A stretch of DNA of 29,563 nt from JANXSD01 sp043758125 (GTDB taxonomy: Bacteria; Bacteroidota; Bacteroidia; AKYH767-A; OLB10): NCBI GenBank assembly GCA_043758125.1, contig JAYVOC010000203.1, positions 1-29,563 of the forward strand. The letters are read 5' to 3'. Of this stretch, positions 1-7,837 are shown one piece after another (the stretch's first letter is position 1; every line of letters starts with the position of its first letter). Both the position numbers and the translations under genes were made by a program. The notes under the pieces are model-generated. The model did no database searches. It was not told the DNA's origin and saw only the letters and a list, made by a program, of their open reading frames with translations.

Positions 1-90
1 GGATGTTAACTGTCCACCCATTAAATGAGATGCGTTTGAAACAAATCCCATAATTAAGATGGAACATGTAAGAAGTAGTTGTTTTTTCAT
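1..90 (-). CDS. N-terminus of a secreted SHxMGG-type surface protein (partial)
   Basis: Reading leftward from an ATG at 88-90 gives 30 uninterrupted codons up to the window edge. The peptide starts MKKQLLLTCSILIMGF, a classic signal peptide (two lysines, then a hydrophobic core), followed by VSNASHLMGGQLTS. The sequence A-SHxMGG directly after the cleavage site is known from large Bacteroidota surface and gliding-associated proteins, which often carry PKD or CHU_C domains and a T9SS sorting domain. The rest lies outside the window, so function and length are unknown. It diverges from the helicase gene to its right. The frame, the signal peptide and the diagnostic motif together make chance unlikely despite the short length. 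Confidence 0.7.
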   Translation of the reverse strand, partial: MKKQLLLTCSILIMGFVSNASHLMGGQLTS

Positions 91-162
91 TGGCTTTAGA
101 TTTAAGTATAGGAGTTGAAGGTAGTATTTCGATTTTAAAGTAATTTCACGATTATTAGCATC

Positions 163-170
163 TACTTTTG
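163..170 (+). promoter_or_regulatory. Candidate Bacteroidota -7 box (TACTTTTG)
   Basis: TACTTTTG matches the TAnnTTTG consensus and lies upstream of the first helicase gene. No clear TTG -33 element is seen at the right distance. If it is used, the leader before the TTG start at 339 would be about 160 nt and would contain the hairpins at 218-232 and 233-252. Confidence 0.3.
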
Positions 171-232
171 TTTTTCTTATTATTAAAGATTTGTTGATCT
201 TTGTGAAATCTGAACCTATGAATAAAATTCAT

Positions 233-252
233 CCACTAACATTAGTTAGTGG
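233..252 (+). repeat. Perfect 8-bp hairpin in the helicase leader
   Basis: CCACTAAC (233-240), loop ATTA, GTTAGTGG (245-252). A smaller hairpin, ATGAAT-aaa-ATTCAT (218-232), sits just upstream. There is no T-tract after the hairpin, so a standard intrinsic terminator is unlikely. The GTG at 249 lies inside the stem, which argues against that codon as a start. Confidence 0.45.
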
Positions 253-338
253 TACTAATCGTTCAAAAGTTTCAGCAAACAGTAAAGTATTTTTCAATCT
301 TCAATTTCAAATTTATTAACAGTACCAAACATTTCAAC

Positions 339-1538
339 TTGACATTCAAAGATTTTAATTTCGAAGCATCACTCCTAGAGGGATTGACCTCGATGGGTTT
401 TAACAGCCCGACCCCAATACAAGTATTAGCCATTCCACTAATTTTAGCTAATAGAGATCTAATTGCATGCGCACAAACTGGAACTGGTAAAACTGCTGCA
501 TACCTGTTGCCTGTTATTAATAAAATTATCAAAGCTCACACCGAGACAATCAACACATTAATTATTGTACCTACTCGAGAATTAGCGATACAGATCGACG
601 AAGCCTTACAAGGATTTTCTTATTTCACCCCAATAAGTGCTGTAGCTATTTATGGAGGAACTGGTGGGGATTCCTTTGAAATTGAAAAAAGAGCATTAAG
701 TGAAGGAGCCAATATTATCATTGCAACACCGGGTAGATTGCTAACTCATTTTAATCAAGGGTATGTAAAAATTGATCATCTAAAACATTTGATACTTGAT
801 GAAGCAGATCGTATGCTAGACATGGGTTTCAGTGATGATTTAAATCGCATCATAAGCTTTTTACCAATTGAGCGGCAGTCATTACTATTTTCAGCAACTA
901 TGCCTCCAAAAATCAGGACAATGGCAAAGAAGATCTTAATTGATCCTGAACAAATTAACATTGCTGTTTCGAAACCAGCAGAAGGCGTCCTACAAGGAGC
1001 TTACTTAGTTCATGATGCGCAAAAAATTGAACTGATTATCGATCTTTTAAAAGGAAAAGAAATTAGTAGTGTGTTGATTTTTTCATCAACGAAAGAAAAA
1101 GTAAAAGACCTTGAAAAAGAATTACGCAAATTAAAATTTAATGCAGCAGCGATACATTCTGATTTAGATCAAAAGCAACGCAACGATGTATTACGTCAGT
1201 TCAGGAATAATAATTTACAAATCTTAGTTGCTACAGATATATTGAGTCGTGGGATTGATATTGAATCAATTGGATTGGTAATAAATTATGATGTGCCGGG
1301 AGACGCAGAAGATTATATTCATCGAGTTGGAAGAACTGCTCGCGCAGCATCAACAGGAGTTGCTTTAACATTTATAAATATAAATGATCAAGGCAAGTTT
1401 AAAAAGATTGAAGATTTAATTGGCGATGAAATTCGAAAGTTACAATTGCCAATGCATATTTTAGCAGGCCCAGCTTACGAGCCAGAAAAAAATAAAGGGA
1501 AAGGAAATCACCGACCGAAACATTTTAAGAGGAAATAA
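339..1538 (+). CDS. DEAD-box ATP-dependent RNA helicase (RhlE-like)
   Basis: An ATP-dependent RNA-unwinding enzyme of 399 aa when started at the TTG at 339. The Q-motif region (SPTPIQ) is followed by Walker A AQTGTGKT (45-52), PTREL, DEAD (154-157), SAT, and helicase domain 2 ending in HRVGRTAR. The C-terminus is short and basic (KGKGNHRPKHFKRK), as in RhlE-type helicases that bind rRNA or mRNA. The frame is also open from a GTG at 249, but that codon lies in a hairpin and adds 30 residues with no family resemblance. From the TTG the protein begins (L/M)TFKDFNF, as relatives do. The rluF-like gene follows after 41 nt, suggesting co-transcription. The exact RNA substrate is not visible. Confidence 0.9.
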   Translation: MTFKDFNFEASLLEGLTSMGFNSPTPIQVLAIPLILANRDLIACAQTGTGKTAAYLLPVINKIIKAHTETINTLIIVPTRELAIQIDEALQGFSYFTPISAVAIYGGTGGDSFEIEKRALSEGANIIIATPGRLLTHFNQGYVKIDHLKHLILDEADRMLDMGFSDDLNRIISFLPIERQSLLFSATMPPKIRTMAKKILIDPEQINIAVSKPAEGVLQGAYLVHDAQKIELIIDLLKGKEISSVLIFSSTKEKVKDLEKELRKLKFNAAAIHSDLDQKQRNDVLRQFRNNNLQILVATDILSRGIDIESIGLVINYDVPGDAEDYIHRVGRTARAASTGVALTFININDQGKFKKIEDLIGDEIRKLQLPMHILAGPAYEPEKNKGKGNHRPKHFKRK

Positions 1539-1579
1539 TTTTTCTCAAAATAATTTAGCATCAATAAAAATAGTTTTAC

Positions 1580-2338
1580 GTGGAAGAGGCAGAAAATTTT
1601 AAACGCATAAATAAGTTTATTAGTGAAACAGGTTTTTGTTCTCGTAGAGAGGCTGATCGACTTATCGAAGAAAAGCGTGTTCAAGTAAATGGAGTCAATG
1701 CAGAATTAGGAACAAAAGTAAGTAAGAATGATATCGTAAGTATTGACGGAATAGCAATGAAAGTTGCAGAAGAATTTATTTATATGGCATTTAATAAACC
1801 TGTTGGCGTTACTTGTACGACTGATTTAAAAGACAAATTTAATATCATCGAATTCATCAATTATCCAACAAGAATTTTCCCAATTGGTCGCTTAGATAAG
1901 CCATCAGAAGGATTAATATTTTTGACGAATGATGGTGATATTGTAAATAAAATTTTACGTGCTGGAAATAATCATGAAAAGGAATATGTAGTCACAGTTG
2001 ATCGGTCACTCACCGATGATTTTATTTCGAAAATGTCGAATGGTGTTGGAATATTAGGAACTATTACAAAAAAATGCTTTGTAAAAATGGAAAGCAGATA
2101 TCAGTTTCGAATAATACTCACACAAGGATTAAATCGTCAAATTAGAAGAATGTGTGAGGCTTTCGGATACAAAGTTCAAACATTAAATAGAATTCGAATT
2201 ATGAACATAACACTTGAAGGAATTCCGCAAGGAGAATTTCGTCTTTTAAGTGAACAAGAAATTCTTTCAATTAATAAATTAGTTGCTGGATCTAGTATGA
2301 CTGAAGAAGCATCGTACTTGGAAAATGAAATTGAATAA
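1580..2338 (+). CDS. rluF: 23S rRNA pseudouridine synthase, RluF/RsuA family
   Basis: Isomerises a uridine in 23S rRNA to pseudouridine; in E. coli RluF acts around U2604. The 252-aa protein has an N-terminal S4 RNA-binding domain (about 8-55, with CSRREADRLIEEKRV). The catalytic domain contains GRLDKPSEGL, whose Asp106 is the expected nucleophile, and the family C-terminal motif QGLNRQIRRM. That motif and the overall layout fit RluF better than RsuA or RluB, but subfamily assignment by eye is not decisive. The start is GTG (1580), and no ATG lies before the S4 domain. It sits 41 nt after a helicase gene and ends at a strong bidirectional terminator. Confidence 0.85.
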   Translation: MEEAENFKRINKFISETGFCSRREADRLIEEKRVQVNGVNAELGTKVSKNDIVSIDGIAMKVAEEFIYMAFNKPVGVTCTTDLKDKFNIIEFINYPTRIFPIGRLDKPSEGLIFLTNDGDIVNKILRAGNNHEKEYVVTVDRSLTDDFISKMSNGVGILGTITKKCFVKMESRYQFRIILTQGLNRQIRRMCEAFGYKVQTLNRIRIMNITLEGIPQGEFRLLSEQEILSINKLVAGSSMTEEASYLENEIE

Positions 2339-2370
2339 GGCAATTTAGAATTCAAAAATATAGATGATAT

Positions 2371-2411
2371 AATTTAAAATAATTCACATTTTAAGTGAAT
2401 TATTTTAAATT
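2371..2411. terminator. Bidirectional intrinsic terminator between convergent genes
   Basis: A perfect 17-bp inverted repeat (2371-2387 and 2395-2411) with a 7-nt loop, AT-rich, with A/T runs at both ends. It separates the rightward rluF-like gene from the leftward DbpA-like helicase and overlaps the latter's TAA stop (complement of 2410-2412). Confidence 0.8.
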
Positions 2412-3720
2412 AAAAAGATACTGCCATCTTCACTTTTTTATTTTTAATTTTTTCGTTGGAAATAAGTTTCAATAAGTTATCCACCTTATTTGATTTGATT
2501 GCGGCGTAGGCAAAATTATCAAGCACTTCTATTTTACCTAATTCATCTTTTTGTAGATCACCTTTTTGGAGAAGTAATCCAACAATATCAACTTTATTTA
2601 CTTTATCTTTTCTTCCAGCACCAATAAAAATTGTAGTCCACTCAGTTGGTGATGGCAACACTGTATTTTCATTTAAAATTTCTTCAGCTAAATCTTCTTT
2701 AATGAAAGAAGGTTTATGTTCATCTTCAGCAAGTACTAAATATGCTTTTCCCTTCGCATACATTCGTGCCGTTCGCCCATTGCGATGCGTATATGCCTCC
2801 TCGTTAATAGGAATTTGGTAATGAACTACAGTTTCAATTTCTGGAATATCTAATCCACGTGATGCAAGATCGGTAGTAATTAAAATACGATGACTTCCAT
2901 TTCGGAATTTTATTAATGCACGTTCTCTATCCTCCTGCTCCATTCCTCCATGAAAAATATCATGATATATTCCTTTACTTTTTAGAAGAACACTAATACG
3001 TTCAACGGCATCACGGTGATTACAAAAAACCAAGGTTGCTTTATTTCCTACTTTACAAATCAATTTAAATAAAGTTTCAAGTTTATCCACACCAACAGAA
3101 CGAACAATTGATAATTTTAAATCTGGCGCACTAGGAACATCTTTCAAAAAATTAATTTCGAAAGAATTTTTTAAATCTGCGAAAGCTGGAATAACATCCA
3201 TCTTTGTTGCAGATGTGAGTATGCGGCGTTGAACTTTTTTTAAATGAGAAATTATAAACGACATTTCATCCTGAAAACCTAATTCGAGCGCCTTATCGAA
3301 TTCATCGAGAACTAAAAACCGAACTTCATTTACATCGAAACTTTCGTTGCGCACATGATATGCAATTCGTCCGGGAGTTCCAATAAGTACTGCTGGTGGA
3401 TCTGATAAATTATTGCGTTCTGTTTTAGTTGGATGACCACCATAACAGCAATTTACTTTATAGCCTGTCGACATTAATTTAAAAACTTGTTCAATTTGTA
3501 TTGCTAACTCACGTGAAGGAACAAGTATTAATGCTTGAACTCCTTTTTTGTCGTCTTTCAATCTCTTTAATAAAGGAAGTAAAAAACCAAGCGTTTTTCC
3601 CGATCCTGTAGGTGATAAAAGAATTAAATCTTTATCTTCCTTTGCTGCTTCAAGTGTAGTTTTCTGCATCTCATTTAATGCAGCAATCTTTAAGTTCTCC
3701 AGCGCCTTTGCAATCATCAT
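2410..3720 (-). CDS. dbpA: DEAD-box RNA helicase with DbpA-type RNA-binding domain
   Basis: A 436-aa ATP-dependent RNA helicase. Walker A is SPTGSGKT (36-43), motif II is DEFD (139-142) instead of DEAD, motif III is SAT (170-172), and motif VI is HRNGRTAR (312-319). Residues about 362-436 (TTIFIGAGRKDKV, DIVGLLL, GKIEVLDNFAYAAI, KIKNKKVKMAV) match the DbpA/CsdA RNA-binding domain. In E. coli DbpA this domain anchors the enzyme to hairpin 92 of 23S rRNA during 50S assembly, so the same role is likely here. An N-terminal Q motif is abbreviated (ALNEMQ). Two adjacent ATGs are possible starts; the first is used. A TAnnTTTG box lies just upstream. Confidence 0.87.
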   Translation of the reverse strand: MMIAKALENLKIAALNEMQKTTLEAAKEDKDLILLSPTGSGKTLGFLLPLLKRLKDDKKGVQALILVPSRELAIQIEQVFKLMSTGYKVNCCYGGHPTKTERNNLSDPPAVLIGTPGRIAYHVRNESFDVNEVRFLVLDEFDKALELGFQDEMSFIISHLKKVQRRILTSATKMDVIPAFADLKNSFEINFLKDVPSAPDLKLSIVRSVGVDKLETLFKLICKVGNKATLVFCNHRDAVERISVLLKSKGIYHDIFHGGMEQEDRERALIKFRNGSHRILITTDLASRGLDIPEIETVVHYQIPINEEAYTHRNGRTARMYAKGKAYLVLAEDEHKPSFIKEDLAEEILNENTVLPSPTEWTTIFIGAGRKDKVNKVDIVGLLLQKGDLQKDELGKIEVLDNFAYAAIKSNKVDNLLKLISNEKIKNKKVKMAVSF

Positions 3721-3739
3721 TTTAATTAATATTTCGGTG

Positions 3740-3747
3740 CAAAGGTA
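3740..3747 (-). promoter_or_regulatory. -7 box for the DbpA-like helicase (TACCTTTG)
   Basis: On the minus strand TACCTTTG matches the Bacteroidota -7 consensus TAnnTTTG, 19 nt before the ATG at 3720. The leader would be very short. No TTG -33 element is obvious. Confidence 0.5.
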
Positions 3748-3877
3748 GGTAATCCTAACTCCTTAACACGAATGGCTGATTGAAAGAGGTGAATAAGAAC
3801 ATAAAGGCACAGAATAAAAAAATATTTTGGAAATATATTTAATATTTAGATATTTGCCTAATTATATAAACTTAGAA

Positions 3878-4159
3878 ATGAATATTGCTTTCAAAGCGTT
3901 AGACGATCCCACAAGAAGAAAGATACTAGAGCTACTTCGGGTAAAGGATATGACAGCGGGTGAAATTGCAGATGCTTTTGAAATCAGTAAGCCAAGTATT
4001 TCTCATCATCTTGATTTACTTCGTCAGGCAGACATGGTTGTTTCGATTAAAGAAGGACAGTTTATACGCTATTCATTAAACACAACAGTTTTTGATGGAA
4101 TTATGAAATGGATGTTGGATATCTCCCAGAAAAAAGAAATTAAAACACGAAGAAAATGA
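3878..4159 (+). CDS. ArsR-family autorepressor, SdpR-like
   Basis: A 93-aa winged-helix DNA-binding repressor. The start at 3878 gives MNIAFKALDDPTRRKILELL, the usual opening of ArsR/SdpR proteins. A longer reading from TTG at 3827 would only add upstream AT-rich sequence. The recognition helix region is EISKPSISHHLDLLRQADMV. There are no cysteine metal-binding pairs, so metal sensing is unlikely; SdpR-type proteins instead work with a partner SdpI membrane protein. The gene overlaps the next by ATGA (4156-4159), giving translational coupling. AT-rich half-sites AAATAT/ATATTT at about 3829-3855 could be its own operator. Confidence 0.85.
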   Translation: MNIAFKALDDPTRRKILELLRVKDMTAGEIADAFEISKPSISHHLDLLRQADMVVSIKEGQFIRYSLNTTVFDGIMKWMLDISQKKEIKTRRK

Positions 4160-4809
4160 AAACGATAAAACAGGAATTCATTAATTGGATACTATTAATA
4201 ATTCCCATAATTTATATTGCAATTAACTGGGAAAAATTTCCTGCACAGGTTCCAATTCACTTTAATTTTGATGGAGAGCCCAACAATTATGCGTCAAAAA
4301 TTGTAGGGTTGATTCTTTTACCTGGAATAAATGTTTTTACTTACATTTTACTTTTAATTACGCCCTACATTGATCCGCGAAAAAATAATTACGCATTATT
4401 CATAAGTAAATATACTATCATTCGCACTTTACTCCATTTATTTTTGTGCGAAATTATTTTACTGGTTTGTTATTATTCATTAGGAAATAAAATTAATATT
4501 TCTGTGATTGGTACTTATTCTGTAATTGCCATGTTTTTAATAGTAGGAAATTATCTTGGTAATTTACGTTCCAACTATTTTATAGGCATACGTGTTCCTT
4601 GGACATTAGAAAGCGAAGAAGTTTGGAACTTGACGCATCGTTTTGCTGGAAAATTATGGGTTGGCCTCTCAATAGTTGCATTGATTGCAGTGTATTTATT
4701 ACCTCCTAACAAAATAATATTGCCCACTTATATTTTTGTCATTGCTGGTTTACCAATTATTTATTCCTATTTAAAATTCAAATCGATTAATTCCTCGAAA
4801 ATAAAATGA
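4156..4809 (+). CDS. SdpI-like DUF1648 membrane protein
   Basis: A 217-aa integral membrane protein with about six hydrophobic segments. The N-terminal part has the DUF1648 pattern (NWEKFPAQVPIHFNFDGEPNNYASK). The later segment NLRSNYFIGIRVPWTLESEEVWNLTHRF is the SdpI signature (GIRTPWTL...VWxxTHR). In Bacillus subtilis SdpI gives immunity to the SdpC toxin and sequesters SdpR when bound to it. Whether this homologue does either is unknown, because no SdpC-like toxin gene is nearby. It overlaps both neighbours by 4 bases (ATGA), placing it in the middle of a three-gene operon. Confidence 0.85.
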   Translation: MKTIKQEFINWILLIIPIIYIAINWEKFPAQVPIHFNFDGEPNNYASKIVGLILLPGINVFTYILLLITPYIDPRKNNYALFISKYTIIRTLLHLFLCEIILLVCYYSLGNKINISVIGTYSVIAMFLIVGNYLGNLRSNYFIGIRVPWTLESEEVWNLTHRFAGKLWVGLSIVALIAVYLLPPNKIILPTYIFVIAGLPIIYSYLKFKSINSSKIK

Positions 4810-6140
4810 AAAATATTCTAATAATTATATTTCTTCTAATTTCCATTTCTAAAATTGAGGCACAAAATCGGATGACTCCAGAAGGAGCTGCAGCGGAAAT
4901 ACTCAATAATTTAAATAATAAAGAATTTAAGAAAGTAACGGAACTCTTTGATGATAACATTGCATCCAAAATAAGCGAAGAGAAACTAAGCCAAATTTAT
5001 GCGTCATTACTTGATAAATTTGGTGCGTTTAAGAGCAAAACATCGTCTCCTTCAAGGCGTCAAATGGATGGCTCAATAGTAGTGGATCAATTATGTGAAT
5101 TTGAAAATATGAGCCTTAATTTTCGAGTTAAATTTAACGAGACGAATAAAATAAGTGGATTGCAATTTCTTCCTCCTACATCAAAATTAAGTTATAAAAT
5201 TCCCAATTATGCAAGGCAAGATTCCATCCTTGAAAAAGACATAAAAATAAGTAGTGGCGAATACCAACTTCCAGGAGTGTTAACATTACCTAAAGTTGGA
5301 ACTCATTTCCCAATTGTTATTTTAGTACATGGATCTGGTCCAAATGATAAAGACGAAAGTATTGGACCGAATAAAATTTTTAAGGATATTGCTTATGGAT
5401 TATCTGCACAAGGAATTGCTGTTTTACGATATGATAAAAGAACACTTGTGTATTCCGAACAGATGAAAGAAATGCAGGATAAATTAACTGTGGACGAAGA
5501 GACAACAATTGATGTAAAGGCCGCGATCGCATTTGCAAAAAGTATTAAAGAAATTGATTCTAAAAAAATATTTATTATTGGACATAGTTTAGGTGGGATG
5601 TTAACACCAAAAATTGCAATGGAAAATCCAGAAATTGCTGGGGCAATTATAATGGCTGGAAATGCAAGACCTCTTCCTGATCTAGTTATTGATCAAACAA
5701 ATTATTTGATGCATATGGATGAATTCACTTCTGACGACCAAAAAAATTTAAATGTAGTGAAAAAGCAATGTGAATTAGCAAAAAGCAATTTACTTAGTGT
5801 TAAAACTTCAACAGATTCATTACCGCTACAAACTCCAGCAGCATACTGGCTAAATCTACAAAACTATAACCAAACAACAGTTGCTTCGAAAATCAAAACG
5901 CCATTATTTATACTTCAAGGTAAGCGTGATTATCAAGTAACAACAAAAGAATTTGATTTATGGAAAATTGCGCTGAAAGGAAAAAAAAATGTTAGCTTTC
6001 AATTATATGATAAATTGAATCATTTGTTTTTTGAAGGTCAGGGTGAATTAAGCATTCCGAAAGAATACGAAGAACAACACAATGTAGCTTCTTATGTTAT
6101 CGATGATATTGCTACATTTATATTCAACAATAAAAAATAA
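4806..6140 (+). CDS. Secreted DUF3887-alpha/beta hydrolase
   Basis: A 444-aa protein with an N-terminal signal peptide (to about residue 19, SKIEAQ). Residues about 24-125 are a DUF3887-like domain (AAAEILNNLNNKEF, VTELFDD). Residues about 145-440 form an alpha/beta hydrolase with oxyanion motif HGSGPND (175-181), nucleophile Ser261 in GHSLGG, probable acid Asp375 (QGKRDYQV) and His407 (LNHLF). It is probably a periplasmic or secreted esterase or peptidase-like enzyme; the substrate is unknown. The ATG overlaps the TGA of the SdpI-like gene, so it is the third gene of that operon. No lipoprotein cysteine follows the signal. Confidence 0.85.
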   Translation: MKNILIIIFLLISISKIEAQNRMTPEGAAAEILNNLNNKEFKKVTELFDDNIASKISEEKLSQIYASLLDKFGAFKSKTSSPSRRQMDGSIVVDQLCEFENMSLNFRVKFNETNKISGLQFLPPTSKLSYKIPNYARQDSILEKDIKISSGEYQLPGVLTLPKVGTHFPIVILVHGSGPNDKDESIGPNKIFKDIAYGLSAQGIAVLRYDKRTLVYSEQMKEMQDKLTVDEETTIDVKAAIAFAKSIKEIDSKKIFIIGHSLGGMLTPKIAMENPEIAGAIIMAGNARPLPDLVIDQTNYLMHMDEFTSDDQKNLNVVKKQCELAKSNLLSVKTSTDSLPLQTPAAYWLNLQNYNQTTVASKIKTPLFILQGKRDYQVTTKEFDLWKIALKGKKNVSFQLYDKLNHLFFEGQGELSIPKEYEEQHNVASYVIDDIATFIFNNKK

Positions 6141-6493
6141 ATTTGCATGAATAACATTTTTAGATTTCAAACGTATAAGACCATGGAAACTACAATTAGG
6201 TTTTCGGGAGTATTTGACTTACCTTTGTGGTAATAATGGCGTTTTGTGGATAATATTATCATCTACCGCAAAATAAATTGAGACAAAAATTTATAGATTT
6301 TTGCTATTCAGCTCAATTAAAATCCCCCTCTTAAATTGATAGCCTTTAGTCAATTTTTGCTGCTATTCAAATATTGATTAGCAACGTTAAGCCCTATCTA
6401 TATAATTGGTGCATGACACAAAAGGAATCTTTCTCATCAGGCTTTTGATTAAGAATCTTTAACTAAGAAAGCCGACATTAATTTACTCAACGA
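6141..6493 (+). promoter_or_regulatory. 353-nt gap upstream of rhlE; candidate promoter with long leader
   Basis: No gene is supported here. A TACCTTTG box (6220-6227) matches the TAnnTTTG consensus and would give a leader of about 260 nt before the helicase start at 6494. A 12-bp palindrome GATAATATTATC lies at 6249-6260. Long leaders are known for cold-induced helicase mRNAs in other bacteria; applying this here is inference. Confidence 0.35.
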
Positions 6494-7771
6494 ATGAACT
6501 TCGATCAATTAAATCTTATTGAGCCTATCCTCATGGCTTTAAAAACTGAGGGTTACACAACTCCTACTCCAATACAGGAGCAAGCAATTCCAATTTTACT
6601 TGCTAAACAAGATCTTTTAGGATGTGCTCAAACAGGCACTGGAAAAACTGCGGCATTTGCAATTCCAATACTTCAACTTCTACATGAAGAACGTCATGAA
6701 GACAAAGGCAACAAAAAAATCAAAGCATTAATCTTAACACCAACTCGTGAATTAGCCATTCAGATTGATGAAAGCTTTGAAGCTTATGGTAAGCATTGCA
6801 ATCTTCGTCACATGGTAATTTTTGGTGGTGTATCTCAACTAGCACAAACAAATGCATTAAAAAAAGGTGTTGATATTTTAGTTGCAACGCCTGGTCGTTT
6901 ATTAGACTTGATGAATCAAGGATTTATTTCTTTGCATCACATTAAATTCTTTGTACTTGATGAAGCGGATCGTATGCTAGACATGGGATTCATACATGAT
7001 GTTAAAAAAGTAATTGCAAAATTACCTGCTAAACGTCAAACATTATTTTTCTCAGCCACAATGCCATCAGAGATTCAAAAGTTAGCTGATTCAATTTTAC
7101 ATCAACCAAAGAAAGTTGAAGTTGCTCCAGTTTCATCTACGGCAGATACTATTGAACAACACGTTTATTTTGTGGAGAAGAAAGACAAAAAGTCATTACT
7201 ACTTCACCTTTTAGGCAATCCTGCAATTGCATCTGCACTTGTATTTACACGTACAAAACATGGAGCTGATAAAGTTGTAAAAGATCTTGTGAAAGCGGGA
7301 ATTAAATCGGATGCAATTCACGGTAACAAATCACAAAACGCAAGACAAAGAGCATTAAATAATTTCAAAGATGGCTTATCTCGTGTATTAGTTGCTACAG
7401 ATATTGCTGCTAGAGGAATTGACATTGACCAATTATCACATGTGTTTAATTATGAGTTACCAAATATTCCAGAATCTTATGTTCATCGAATTGGAAGAAC
7501 GGGTCGTGCTGGAGCAAGTGGTATTGCAATATCTTTTTGTGATGAAGAAGAAAAGGAATATTTAAAGGACATTCATAAATTGATTGGAAAATCAATTCCT
7601 ACAGTTACTGAACACCCCTATCCGATGAGTGACTATATGCCTACTCAACGCACTTCAGCACCAGCAAAGAACAATCAAAATAATTCACAGAGAAGATCAG
7701 CGCCACCAAGACGAACGAATAACAATGATCGTACTTGGTCGAAAGATCGGCGAGTTAAAAGTTCAAATTAA
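6494..7771 (+). CDS. rhlE: DEAD-box RNA helicase RhlE
   Basis: A 425-aa ATP-dependent RNA helicase. It has a Q motif (TPTPIQEQAIP), Walker A AQTGTGKT (45-52), PTREL, DEAD (156-159), SAT and HRIGRTGRAG. After the core (to about residue 370) comes a roughly 50-residue low-complexity tail rich in N, Q, R and S, the usual basic RNA-binding tail of RhlE proteins. The spacing of motifs and the phrase DEADRMLDMGF match RhlE. Known RhlE roles are ribosome assembly and RNA decay, often at low temperature. It is preceded by a long gap and followed by a strong hairpin terminator. Confidence 0.9.
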   Translation: MNFDQLNLIEPILMALKTEGYTTPTPIQEQAIPILLAKQDLLGCAQTGTGKTAAFAIPILQLLHEERHEDKGNKKIKALILTPTRELAIQIDESFEAYGKHCNLRHMVIFGGVSQLAQTNALKKGVDILVATPGRLLDLMNQGFISLHHIKFFVLDEADRMLDMGFIHDVKKVIAKLPAKRQTLFFSATMPSEIQKLADSILHQPKKVEVAPVSSTADTIEQHVYFVEKKDKKSLLLHLLGNPAIASALVFTRTKHGADKVVKDLVKAGIKSDAIHGNKSQNARQRALNNFKDGLSRVLVATDIAARGIDIDQLSHVFNYELPNIPESYVHRIGRTGRAGASGIAISFCDEEEKEYLKDIHKLIGKSIPTVTEHPYPMSDYMPTQRTSAPAKNNQNNSQRRSAPPRRTNNNDRTWSKDRRVKSSN

Positions 7772-7791
7772 AAATATTGGAATCACACAAC

Positions 7792-7823
7792 GAAGCCCTG
7801 AAGTATTAGTATTTCAGGGCTTC
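7792..7823. terminator. Bidirectional terminator between rhlE and the acyltransferase gene
   Basis: GAAGCCCTGAA (7792-7802) and TTCAGGGCTTC (7813-7823) form a perfect 11-bp stem with a 10-nt loop between two convergent genes. A long T-run is missing, but position and stem strength support termination. Confidence 0.7.
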
Positions 7824-7837
7824 TGTTATAACATCAA

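Noticed and set aside
249..338. GTG start at 249 for the first helicase
   Set aside because: It lies in a hairpin stem, and the extra 30 residues do not resemble the family; TTG at 339 gives the usual N-terminus.
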